From contig OZ018408.1 of the NCBI GenBank assembly GCA_963969595.1, positions 49,911,022 through 49,975,021 of the forward strand: a stretch of 64,000 nt of DNA. Reading direction: 5' to 3'. The stretch comes from Neckera pumila (lineage: Eukaryota > Streptophyta > Bryopsida > Hypnales > Neckeraceae). Below the pieces are notes generated by a model that was not told the origin of the DNA, did not search any database, and worked only from the letters and a program-made list of their open reading frames with translations. This document shows positions 11,480 through 22,332 of the stretch, in pieces. A program made the position numbers and the translations under genes. Position 1 is the first letter of the stretch; each line of letters starts with the position of its first letter.

Positions 11480-12047
11480 CACCCAATCTTTGGAGTGGTC
11501 CCCTTGCTGAAGTTTTTGTCCAAATTAGACGCATGATATACCATTGGAAAGCCCTCAATGATACCTTTCTAATGGTATACTATGAAGCATACAATAGCAA
11601 ACGGACGGCTAGACGGACAAATAGATAGGCGAACAGCATAGTAGACCCCAATCTTTGGAAGGGTCCCACCCTTAAAGTTTTTGGTCAAACCAGACGCATA
11701 ATATACCATTGGAAAGCTCTTGACAACACCTTTCTAATGGTATATTCTAAAGCACATAATAGCGGACAAATAGGCAGACAGGGGGACGGCTGGGCAGACT
11801 ACAAATTGGCGGACGGCTTGGCGGACTCCAGTCTTTGGAAGGGTCCCACCATCGGAGTTTTTGGCCAAATTGGACTCATAATATACCATTGGAAAGCTCT
11901 TGAAAATACCTTTCTAATGGTATATTATAAGGTATACATTAGCGAGCGGATGGCGGACGGCCTGGCGGACGGACGAGACGGTCGGATTGTTGGTCGGGTC
12001 AAATGGGATGGCGGTTGGGCATCAATCGAGGCGGACGGGGCGTCAGT
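11480..12047 (-). repeat. hairpin-bearing repeat array, right arm (inverted)
   Basis: Three units of the 7.4-8.3 kb repeat in reverse orientation, hairpins starting near 11534, 11699 and 11878. The order of motifs is reversed (CAATCTTTGGA, GGGTCCCAC, GGCCAAATT, hairpin, GCGGACGG). The array is cut at about 12047 by the truncated end of a copia gag-pol. The left and right arrays form inverted arms around ~3.2 kb. Confidence 0.85.
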
Positions 12048-15000
12048 TGGGTTGCACATCAATGTGCTTCGTCCGAGAGTGGTGGGTGGGATTCTTGGCC
12101 AAAGCAATGGCCCCTTGGGTTTGACACAAGATTTGTGTGCTCCCCTCTTGGACAAGGCCAACATCAACCAAGAGTTGCCTTAGCCAAATGGCCTCCTTCG
12201 TGCATTGGCTCATGGCCATGTACTCCGCCTCCATTGTAGAAAGAGCTATGGTGGGCTGCCTCTTGGAATTCCATGTAATGGCACCCAATCCAAGCATAAA
12301 CACGTAGCCGGTGGTGGATCTCCTATCCCCTTCATCACCGGCCCAATCCGCATCACAAAAGCCATGCAAGGTCACATGGGCACCTCCAAGTTGCAATTTC
12401 AGCCCAAATGTGCCTTGAAGGTACCTCATCACCTTCTTGACCGCTGCCCAATGCTTGGGGCCATACTTGGACATGTGTTGACTCACAACACTCACCGGAA
12501 ATGCCAAATCAGGCCTTGTGGCTACCATGGCATACATCAAACAACCCACCGCTGCCTTGTAAGGCACACCTTGCATTTCAGCCCTCACCTCTTCCAACTC
12601 TTCATCGGTGAGCTTGGGCAACTTCTCATGAGTGTCAAGCGGTGTACCTATGGCTTTGCACTCCTCCATGTTGAATCGCTTGAGAATCTCTTCAAGATAC
12701 TTGCGTTGGCTCATGGTGATGGTGCGGGCAGCCCTATCCCTCTTGAACTCCACTCCAAGGCAAGAGCTCAACTCTCCAAGATCCGTCATCTCATACTCCA
12801 TCTTGAGCATAGTCTTCACTTCAAGCATCTTGGTCATACTACTTGGAAGGATGATGAGATCATCCACATATAAGATCACAATCACCAAATGCTCACAACT
12901 TTGTATGATGTACAAAGAGTGATCCGCATGGCCTCTTTGGAAGCCCTTCCTTGCAAACATGGCATCAATATCTCGATACCATACTCTCCCCGATTGCTTC
13001 AACTCGGGTAGTGCCTTCTTCAACTTGCACTTGAGATGCTCTTGGCCTTCCTCCACAAAGCCTTGGGGCTGATCCATGTAGATGACCTCCTCCAACTTGG
13101 GATTGAGAAACGCCGTCTTCACTTCCATTTGGTGCATCTCCAAGTCCATGGCTACACCAATCGTCACAACGCACCGAATGGTGCTAAACATGGCAACGGG
13201 GGCATATGTCTCATTGAAGTCCACACCTTCCACTTGAGAAAACCCCCTAGCAACCAACCTTGCTTTGTACCTCACAATGTGACCCAAAGCATCCCTTTTG
13301 GTGGAGAACACCCACTTACAACCCACACTTGATCTCTTGGGAGGAAGGGGTGCAAGCTCCCATGTCCCTTTGGCAATGAGGGCCTTGTACTCCTCTTCCA
13401 TGGCCAACTCCCACTTGCTTGCATCTTCGCAACGCAACACCTCTCCAAGTGTGGATGGATCTCCAAGGAAAGCCACATTGGCTTGTTCTTCTTGTTGTGG
13501 AGGAAGAATGTGATTCAACCACCAATCTCCAAGCGGCTTGCGGATCCTTGTGGGATAACGGGGCTCCTCCGTGGACTCATCTTGCTCTTCCAAGGGCTGA
13601 TCATGCTCTTGCTCCCTTGGTGATGTGCTTGGAGAAGGGGCCGCTGATCTCTTCACTTGGGGTGTGGCCACCTTCTTCTTGGGCTCCCCAAAGTCTTCAT
13701 CTTCCGTTTCTTGCTCTTCATCCTCATCTCCTTCATCTTCCATGTGCACTCTTGGAGTTGTGCCCACCTTTTGGGCTGGTCCTCCACTTCTCCCACTTGG
13801 GCTCATCTCCAAGAGCTTGGGATCAGCTCCTCCATCCTCCAAGAAGGTCACATCTCGACTCTTGATGATGGCCTTGCTCTCCACACACATCAGCCTATAC
13901 GCCTTGGTTCCCTCACAATAACCAAGGAAAAGACACTTGATGCCCTTGGCATCCAACTTGGTCCTCTTGGCACTTGGAACCAATGTATAGGCAATGCACC
14001 CGAAGATGCGCATGTGAGACACATTGGGCCTAGTCCTACTCCAAGCTTCTTGGGGTGTCTTGCTTGTCAAGGCTTGTGTGGGGCATCGATTCCTTGTATA
14101 AACCGCATTCAACACCGCCTCCCCCCAAAGCTCAAACTTGAGACCTTGGGCATGAATCATGGACCTTGCCATCTCCACAATGGCGCGATTGGCACGCTCC
14201 GCCACACCGTTTTGTTGAGGATTGTAAGGGGCTGATGGATGGTGCCCAATGCCATGGGCCTTCAAGTACTCCTCAAAGGCCTTGGACACATATTCCCCTC
14301 CATTATCCGATCGCAGCACCTTCACCTTGCACTCGGATTGGGCCTCCACAAGGGCCTTCCAAGTCTCAAAACGCCCAAACACCTCACTCTTACACTTCAA
14401 CATATACACCCAAATCTTGCGAGAGAAATCATCAATGAAGGTCAAAAAATACCTTGCTCCTCCTATGGTTGTGGTCTTCATCGGCCCGCACACATCCAAA
14501 TGCACAAGCTCCAATGGCTTGGTGGCCCGAGTTGCTCCATCCTTGGGGAAGGGCTGCCTTGCTTGTTTGCCCTCAATGCACCCCTTGCACACCCTAGAAC
14601 TCCAATCATGCTTGCAAGAAGAGAGGATCAACCCCTTCACCATGTGTTGGAGGCTCTTCATGCTCTTCACATTCAAGTGCCCAAGCCTCCTATGCCAAAG
14701 CTCCACAAGGTCTTCATGGGCTGATCCTTGGGCAACACAAGCCAAGGAAGTGCCATTTACCTTGGTGAAATGGAGGTTGTACAAATTGCCCTCACGAGGG
14801 GCTGATGCAATCACAACTCCACTTGGTGCCCTCACAATACACCCCACTGTGTTGAGTTGCACTTTCAAACCTCCCAAAGACAACTTGCTCACCGAAAGCA
14901 AGTTGGCATGCAACTTGGGGACATGGAGGGCCTCCCGGATTTGGATCCTCTTGGTCTCTCCCTTCACTTGCACCTCCACTAGGATCTCCCCCATGCCAAG

Positions 15001-15948
15001 GGCCTCCACCATGCCATTGTCTCCCAAATAAATCTTCTTCCCTGAAATGGGCTGATAGGTGTGGAAGGCATCTCGATGGCTGGTCATATGTTGAGTGGCC
15101 CCCGAGTCCACAATCCAAGTGAACATGTTGGCCTTCTCCCCTCCTCCATAGGTGGCAAAGGCAAACTCCTCCTCTTCCTCCCCTTTGGAAGCTTGGTGTG
15201 CACTCTCCTTGTCTTTGGCTTGGCTGCTCCTACAATGCTTGGCAATGTGGCCCGGTTTGTTACACTTGAAGCACGTCCTTGTCTCCTTGAACGCCTTGGT
15301 GTTGCCTCCTTTGCCAAATCTTGAGACAAGGGCTGATCCCTCCCCTTGGGACTCATTCTCCTTGCGCTTGGTCATCTCATGCATCAAGGGGGCGGTCACA
15401 AACTCCATGGTCAGCTCCTTGGTGGGCCTTGTCTCCAATGCGGTGATGAGGAACTCATAAGATGGAGGCAAGCTCTCCAACAAGGTCATCACCACATCCC
15501 CATCCGTCACGGGCGCCTCCAAACAAGCCAACTCATCCGCAAGAGCCTTGATCTTGTTGACATGATCCAACATGTCATCCTCCTCTTGCATCTTGCTAGT
15601 GAAGAACTTGCGTCGAAGAAAGAGGATGTTGGAGAGGCTCTTGGTCTCGTGGATGTTGCAAAGGGTGGTCCATGCTTGGGCTGGTCCCTTGCAATGTCGA
15701 ATGTGAGCAATTTGGCGATCCACAAGGTTGATGGCAATGAGAGCAAAGGCCTTCTTCTCCTTCCTCTCAAAGGCCTTCTTGGTCTTGGGATCCGCATCTT
15801 CACTTGGAGGCTCCTCACTCCCATCCACCACCTCCCACAAGTCCTTCTTCGCAAGGATCATCTCCATTTTGAACTTCCACATGCCAAAGTTCTCCCCATT
15901 GAACTTTTCAATGATGCCTTTACTTAGATGGTAGGAAGATACAAACAC
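12043..15948 (-). CDS. copia family A gag-pol, intact 1,301-codon frame with replaced ends
   Basis: A single open frame encodes the copia polyprotein in standard order: capsid; zinc knuckle CFKCNKPGHIAKHC (~residues 225-238); protease DSGATQHM (~280); pre-integrase LWHRRLGHLN (~416); integrase with HLDVCGP (~480), SDNGGEY (~546) and NGVAERANR (~580); reverse transcriptase with YVDDLII (~1025); RNase H with DADW (~1198) and MEAEYMA (~1238). Neither end is native. The first ~12 residues come from an LTR fragment joined at ~15916, replacing the gag start. The last residues after HIDVQ come from the hairpin repeat, replacing the RNase H tail and 3' LTR. With no flanking LTRs it cannot transpose on its own. 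The open frame implies a very recent rearrangement. Confidence 0.88.
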   Translation of the reverse strand: MFVSSYHLSKGIIEKFNGENFGMWKFKMEMILAKKDLWEVVDGSEEPPSEDADPKTKKAFERKEKKAFALIAINLVDRQIAHIRHCKGPAQAWTTLCNIHETKSLSNILFLRRKFFTSKMQEEDDMLDHVNKIKALADELACLEAPVTDGDVVMTLLESLPPSYEFLITALETRPTKELTMEFVTAPLMHEMTKRKENESQGEGSALVSRFGKGGNTKAFKETRTCFKCNKPGHIAKHCRSSQAKDKESAHQASKGEEEEEFAFATYGGGEKANMFTWIVDSGATQHMTSHRDAFHTYQPISGKKIYLGDNGMVEALGMGEILVEVQVKGETKRIQIREALHVPKLHANLLSVSKLSLGGLKVQLNTVGCIVRAPSGVVIASAPREGNLYNLHFTKVNGTSLACVAQGSAHEDLVELWHRRLGHLNVKSMKSLQHMVKGLILSSCKHDWSSRVCKGCIEGKQARQPFPKDGATRATKPLELVHLDVCGPMKTTTIGGARYFLTFIDDFSRKIWVYMLKCKSEVFGRFETWKALVEAQSECKVKVLRSDNGGEYVSKAFEEYLKAHGIGHHPSAPYNPQQNGVAERANRAIVEMARSMIHAQGLKFELWGEAVLNAVYTRNRCPTQALTSKTPQEAWSRTRPNVSHMRIFGCIAYTLVPSAKRTKLDAKGIKCLFLGYCEGTKAYRLMCVESKAIIKSRDVTFLEDGGADPKLLEMSPSGRSGGPAQKVGTTPRVHMEDEGDEDEEQETEDEDFGEPKKKVATPQVKRSAAPSPSTSPREQEHDQPLEEQDESTEEPRYPTRIRKPLGDWWLNHILPPQQEEQANVAFLGDPSTLGEVLRCEDASKWELAMEEEYKALIAKGTWELAPLPPKRSSVGCKWVFSTKRDALGHIVRYKARLVARGFSQVEGVDFNETYAPVAMFSTIRCVVTIGVAMDLEMHQMEVKTAFLNPKLEEVIYMDQPQGFVEEGQEHLKCKLKKALPELKQSGRVWYRDIDAMFARKGFQRGHADHSLYIIQSCEHLVIVILYVDDLIILPSSMTKMLEVKTMLKMEYEMTDLGELSSCLGVEFKRDRAARTITMSQRKYLEEILKRFNMEECKAIGTPLDTHEKLPKLTDEELEEVRAEMQGVPYKAAVGCLMYAMVATRPDLAFPVSVVSQHMSKYGPKHWAAVKKVMRYLQGTFGLKLQLGGAHVTLHGFCDADWAGDEGDRRSTTGYVFMLGLGAITWNSKRQPTIALSTMEAEYMAMSQCTKEAIWLRQLLVDVGLVQEGSTQILCQTQGAIALAKNPTHHSRTKHIDVQPN

Positions 15949-16137
15949 CCATGAGTGGGTTGATCTTATACTAGAAGCCTTTCATAGTTATCCACAAACC
16001 ATGTGGGATAACTAAACACTATTGGCTGCCTTTGACTATGAGCAATACCCAATGAACTCTAAGACTAGTTAAGTGTCTAATGCTACTCCTAGGGCTGAAT
16101 GTACATGGTCTACACTAATATGTACATGTTCTTCAAT
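15917..16137 (-). repeat. copia A LTR fragment at a rearrangement junction
   Basis: About 220 bp matching the first part of the family A LTR (same bases as ~3402-3622 in copy 1), missing the outermost CA of the 5' edge. It is joined on the left directly to gag codons and on the right to leader sequence starting AAACAATCCC, skipping everything normally between them. Confidence 0.8.
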
Positions 16138-17459
16138 AAAACAATCCCTTGGAAGCCAATTGGGCTGAAATTGAACCAATCAGCCTTTCCAGGGCCCTTC
16201 CAGTATTCTCCAAAACCCTAGGAACGACCAAACACTTCTCACAAGTGCATCACCTCCTTTCAACACGAATTCAGCCCCTAATGAAGCTCAAAGCCACCAC
16301 ATGGACACCATGGGCTAGTGCTACTTCCAATCAGCAAGCAAACTCACAATGCTCCTCACATTAGGGTACTCCACCTTACAAGGAGCTCAAGACGTGCAAT
16401 CAGCCCTAGATGGAAGCTACTACTCACAATGAGCACCTCAAGGATAACAATTGGCCTCCAACACCCCTAGTTGGATCACCAAATCCCCAAGGAACCCTAA
16501 TTGGCCCTCAATTACTCCACAAAGCTCATAAGGGCACAAATCAGCCCTCTCTCACTCACATGGACACAAATCAGTCCTCTCTCACTCATAAGGGCACAAA
16601 TCAGCCGTCACACACTCACAAGGGCGAAAATCAGCCCTCTCTCACTCACAAGGGCACAAATCTGCCCTCACTCACTCACTCACAAGGGCACAAATCAGCC
16701 CTCTAAGGTTCACAATGTCCACTAATTTGCCTCACTCACTCACAAGGGCACTAATCAGCCCTCAATGGATGGCAAACACCTCAAGCAACTCAATCATGCT
16801 TCCAAGGCTCACAAAGAACTCTCACTAGATTGCAATTGCCACCATCACAACCAACAATGCACCCAAGTGCACAATCAGCCCACAATGGCTCCAAATGTAC
16901 ACTTCTAAGCACAAACTCAAATATGGAGCATGCAACCAGCCCTAATTAGGTCTGATTACTACCATAAGCAACCTCTCACCCAAATGTACTCAAAACCTCA
17001 CAAATCAGCCAACGAAAAGCCCCAAAAGAGTTTTTTTTTTTTTAAAATGCACTTCAAAGCTTTCTTTTGAAAAATGACTCACACCATATGGTTTGTAGGT
17101 GACAAAGTGACAAATGTCTAGTTGCTCCTCCAAGCTCCAAGATCTCCTCCAAATGATTTGAATTTCTCCTTCAAGCGCAACTCCAAGTGCGTGGGTCCAT
17201 AACCTATTGAGATTACAATGTAGTGAATGGAAGAAAGGCTTTACTTAGATGGTAGGAAGATACAAACACCCATGAGTGGGTTGATCTTATACTAGAAGCC
17301 TTTCATAGTTATCCACAAACCATGTGGGATAACTAAACACTATGGGCTGCCTTTGACTATGAGCAATACCCAGTGAACTCTAAGACTAACTAAGTATCTA
17401 ATGCTACTCCTAGGGTTGAATGTACATGGTCTACACTAATATGTACATGTTCTTCAACA
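16138..17459 (-). mobile_element. copia A 5' LTR plus leader, without gag
   Basis: Minus-strand LTR start at 17459 (TGTTGAAGAACATG), followed by the leader and its ~30 bp minisatellite (16529-16765), ending where the leader would approach gag. No coding part follows. At 17460 the sequence switches to plus-strand leader of the next copy, giving a head-to-head inverted junction. Confidence 0.8.
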
Positions 17460-18024
17460 GATTTGTGCCCTTGTGAGTGAGTGAGGGATGATTTGTGTCC
17501 TTGTGAGTGAGTGAGGGCTGATTTGGGCCCTTGTGAGTGAGAGAGGACTGATTTGTGCCCTTATGAGCTTTGTGGAGTAACTGAGAGCCAACTAGGGTTC
17601 TTTGGTGACTTGGTGATCCAACTAGGGGTGTTGGAGGCCAATTGTTATCCTTGAGGTGCTCATTGTGAGTAGTAGCTTCCATCTTGGGCTGATTGGACGT
17701 CTTGAGCTCCTTGTAGGGTGGAGTACCCTAATGTGAGGAGCATTGTGAGTTTGCTTGCTGATTGGAAGTAGCACTAGCCCATGGTGTCCATGTGGTGGCT
17801 TTGAGCTTCATTAGGGGCTGAATTCATGTTGAAAGGAGGTGATGCACTTGTGAGAAGTGTTTGGTCGTTCTTAGGGTTTTGGAGAATCTTGGAAGGTCCT
17901 TGGAAGGGCTGATTGGTGCCATTTCAGCCCAATTGGCTTCCAAGGGATTGTTTGGAGGCTGAATTGAGTTTGTCAACTCTCCAAGACACTTGGGGTGCTG
18001 CCAACAAGTGGGAGGTGCTTCACC

Positions 18025-21000
18025 ATGGCATCAAGTGGAGGAGAAGGCGTGCGCATCATTGACAAGTTCAATGGGGAGAACTTTGGCATGTAGAAGTTCA
18101 AGATGGAGATGATCCTTGCAAAGAAGGACTTGTGGGAGGTGGTGGATGGGAGTGAGGAGCCTCCAAGTGAAGATGCGGATCCCAAGACCAAGAAGGCCTT
18201 TGAGAGGAAGGAGAAGAAGGCCTTTGCTCTCATTGCCATCAACCTTGTGGATCGCCAAATTGCTCACATTCGACATTGCAAGGGACCAGCCCAAGCATGG
18301 ACCACCCTTTGCAACATCCACGAGACCAAGAGCCTCTCCAACATCCTCTTTCTTCGACGCAAGTTCTTCACTAGCAAGATGCAAGAGGAGGATGACATGT
18401 TGGATCATGTCAACAAGATCAAGGCTCTTGCGGATGAGTTGGCTTGTTTGGAGGCGCCCGTAACGGATGGGGATGTGGTGATGACCTTGTTGGAGAGCTT
18501 GCCTCCATCTTATGAGTTCCTCATCACCGCATTGGAGACAAGGCCCACCAAGGAGCTGACCATGGAGTTTGTGACCGCCCGCTTGATGCATGAGATGACC
18601 AAGCGCAAGGAAAATGAGTCCCAAGGGGAGGGATCAACCCTTGTCTTAAGATTTGGCAAAGGAGGCAACACCAAGGCGTTCAAGGAGACAAGGACGTGCT
18701 TCAAGTGTAACAAACCGGGCCACATTGCCAAGCATTGTAGGAGCAGCCAAGCCAAAGACAAGGAAAGTGCACACCAAGCTTCCAAAGGGGAGGAAGAGGA
18801 GGAGTTTGCCTTTGCCACCCATGGAGGAGGGGAGAAGGCCAACATGTTCACTTGGATTGTGGACTCGGGGGCCACTCAACATATGACCAGCCATCGAGAT
18901 GCCTTCCACACCTATCAGCCCATTTCAGGGAAGAAGATTTATTTGGGAGACAATGGCATGGTGGAGGCCCTTGGCATGGGCGAGATCCTAGTGGAGGTGC
19001 AAGTGAAGGGAGAGACCAAGAGGATCCAAATCCGGGAGGCCCTCCATGTCCCCAAGTTGCATGCCAACTTGCTTTCGGTGAGCAAGTTGTCTTTGGGAGG
19101 TTTGAAAGTGCAACTCAACACAGTGGGGTGTATTGTGAGGGCACCAAGTGGAGTTGTGATTGCATCAGCCCCTCGTGAGGGCAATTTGTACAACCTCCAT
19201 TTCACCAAGGTGAATGGCACTTCCTTGGCTTGTGTTGCCCAAGGATCAGCCCACGAAGACCTTGTGGAGCTTTGGCATAGGAGGCTTGGGCACTTGAATG
19301 TGAAGAGCATGAAGAGCCTCCAAAACATGGTGAAGGGGCTGAACCTCTCTTCTTGCAAGCATGATTGGAGTTCTAGGGTGTGCAAGGGGTGCATTGAGGG
19401 CAAACAAGCAAGGCAGCCCTTCCCCAAGGATGGAGCAACCCGAGCCACAAAGCCATTGGAGCTTGTGCATTCGAATGTGTGCAGGCCGATGAAGACCACA
19501 ACCATAGGAGGAGCAAGGTATTTTTTGACCTTCATTGATGATTTCTCTCGCAAGATTTGGGTGTATATGCTGAAGTGCAAGAGTGAGGTGTTTGGGCGTT
19601 TTGAGACTTGGAAGGCCCTTGTGGAGGCCCAATCCGAGTGCAAGGTGAAGGTGCTGCGATCGGATAATGGAGGGGAGTATGTGTCCAAGGCCTTTGAGGA
19701 GTACTTGAAGGCCCATGGCATTGAGCACCATCCATCAGCCCCTTACACTCCTCAACAAAACGATGTGGCGGAGCGTGCCAATCGAACCATTGTGGAGATG
19801 GCAAGGTCCATGATTCATGCCCAAGGTCTCAAGTTTGAGCTTTGGGGGGAGGCGGTGTCGAATGCGGTTTATACAAGAAATCGATGCCACACACAAGCCT
19901 TGACAAGCAAGACACCCCAAGAAGCTTGGAGTGGGACTAGGCCCAATGTGTCTCACATGCGCATCTTCGGGTGCATTGCCTATGCATTGGTTCCAAGTGC
20001 CAAGAGGACCAAGTTGGATGCCAACGGCATCAAGTCTCTTTTCTTTGGTTATTGTCAAGGATCCAAGGCGTATAGGCTGATGTGTGTGGAGAGCAAGGCC
20101 ATCATCAAGAGTCGAGATGTGACCTTCTTGGAGGATGGAGGAGCTGATCCCAAGCTCTTAGAGATGAGCCCAAGTGGGAGAAGTGGAGGACCAGCCCAAA
20201 AGGTGGGCACAACTCCAAGAGTGCACATGGAAGATGAAGGAGATGAGGATGAAGAGCAAGAAACGGAAGATGAAGACTTTGGGGAGCCCAAGAAGAAGGT
20301 GGCCACACCCCAAGTGAAGAGATCAGCAGCCCCTTCTCCAAGCACTTCACCAAGGGAGCAAGAGCATGATCAACCCTTGGAAGAGCAAGATGAGTCCACG
20401 GAGGAGCCCCGTTATCCCACAAGGATCCGCAAGCCGCTTGGAGATTGGTGGTTGAATCACATTCTTCCTCCACAACATGAAGAACAACCCAATTTTATTT
20501 TCCTTGGAGATCCATTCACACTTGGAGAGGTGTTGCGTTGCGAAGATGCAAGCAAGTGGGAGTTGGCCATGGAAGAGGAGTACAAGGCCCTCATTGCCAA
20601 AGGGACATGGGAGCTTGCACCCCTTCCTCCCAAGAGATCAAGTGTGGGTTGTAAGTGGGTGTTCTCCACCAAAAGGGATGCTTTGGGTCACATTGTGAGG
20701 TACAAAGCAAGGTTGGTTGCTAGGGGGTTTCCTCAAGTGGAAGGTGTGGACTTCAATGAGACATATGCCCCCGTTGCCAAGTTTAGCACCATTCGATGCG
20801 TTGTGACGATTGGGGCAGCCATGGACTTGGAGATGCACCAAATGGATGTGAAGACGACGTTTCTCAACCCCAAGCTCGAAGAAGTCATCAGATGGATCAG
20901 TTCCAAGGCTTTATGGAGGAAGGCCAAGAGCATCTCAAGTGCAAGTTGAAGAAGGCACTCCCCGGGTTGAAGCAATCCGGGAGAGCATGGCATTGAGATA

Positions 21001-22147
21001 TTGATGCCATGTTTGCAAGGAAGGGCTTCCAAAGAGGCCATGCGGATCACTCTTTGTACATCATGCAAAGTCGTGAGCATTTGGTGATTGTGATCCTCTC
21101 TATGTGGATGATCTCATCATCCTTGCAAGTGGCATGACCAAGATGCTTGAAGTGAAGACTATGCTCAAGATGGAGTATGAGATGACGGATCTTGGAGAGT
21201 TGAGCTCTTGCCTTGGAGTGGAGTTCAAGAGGGATAGGGCTGCCCGCACCATCACCATGAGCCAATGCAAGTATCTTGAAGGGATTTTCAAGCGATTCAA
21301 CATGGAGGAGTGCAAAGCCATAGGTACAACCCTTGACACTCATGAGAAGTTGCCCAAGCTCACCGATGAAGAGGTGAGGGCTAAAATGCAAGGTGTGCCT
21401 TACAAGGTATTAGTGGGTTGTTTGATGTATGCCATGGTAGCCACAAGGCCTGATATAGCATTTCCAGTGAGCTTTGTGAGTCAACACATGTCCAAGTATG
21501 GCCCCAAGCATTGGGCAGCGGTCAAGAGGGTGATGAGGTACCTTCAAGGCACACTTGGGCTGAAGTTGCAACTTGGAGGTGCCCATGTGACCTTGCATGG
21601 CTTTTGTGATGCGGATTGGGCCGGTGATGAAGGGGATAGGAGATCCACCACCGGCTACGTGTTTATGCTTGGATTGGGTGCCATTACATGGAATTCCAAG
21701 AGGCAGCCCACCATAGCTCTTTCTACAACGGCGGCGGAGTACATGGCCATGAGCCAATGCACGAAGGAGGCCATTTGGCTAAGGCAACTCTTGGTTGATG
21801 TTGGCCTTGTCCAAGAGGGGAGCACACAAATCTTGTGTCAAACCAAGGGGGCAATTGCTTTGGCCAAGAATCCCACCCACCACTCTCGGACGAAGCACAT
21901 TGATGTGCAACACCTTTTCATTCGTGAACGAGTAAAGGATGAGGTGATTGAGCTCAAGTATGTGCCTACCCAAGCTATGGTTGCTGATGTGCTGACCAAG
22001 GCCCTTGGGAAGCCACAACACCACACCTTGATTTCAAAGATGGGCCTTCGAGCCTTTGACCACTCTCAAAGTGGGAGTGTTGAAGAACATGTCCATATTA
22101 GTGTAGCCCACGTACATTTAGCCCTAGGAGTAGCATTAGGCACTTAG
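18025..22147 (+). pseudogene. copia A gag-pol with at least four inactivating lesions
   Basis: The family gag ATG is at 18025. Lesions seen by comparison with the intact frame at 12-16 kb: TGG to TAG at 18091 (codon 23); a one-base deletion at ~20888 in RT; CGA to TGA at 20994; a two-base insertion at ~21097 just before the YVDD region. The first integrase Asp is also Asn (codon AAT at 19474, HSNVC instead of HLDVC). The 948-codon stretch 18103-20949 is the longest open part. The last frame passes the polypurine tract and ends inside the LTR at 22147. Confidence 0.85.
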
Positions 22148-22332
22148 TTAGTGTTAGAGTTCATTGGGTATTGCTCATAATCAAAGGCAGCCCATAGTGT
22201 TTAGTTATCCCACATGGTTTGTGGATAACTATGAAAGGCTTCTAGCATAAGATCAGCCCAAACATGGGTGTTTGTATCTTCCTACCATCTAAGTACAGCT
22301 TTTCTTCCATTCACTACATTGTAATCTCAATA
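22078..22332 (+). repeat. copia A 3' LTR, truncated
   Basis: Starts TGTTGAAGAACATG right after the polypurine tract and matches the LTR starts at 3624, 17459 and 25821 (reverse). It ends at a junction with inverted pol sequence. Confidence 0.85.

Larger units (their letters stand above)
17460..22332 (+). mobile_element. Ty1/copia family A copy 3, lacks 5' LTR, 3' LTR truncated
   Basis: Begins inside the leader minisatellite on the plus strand, has a full gag-pol region, a polypurine tract (CAAAGTGGGAG) ending at 22077, and 255 bp of 3' LTR (22078-22332). The LTR breaks off at CTCAATA and is joined to internal sequence of an inverted copy. With no 5' LTR and a broken frame it is immobile. Confidence 0.88.
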
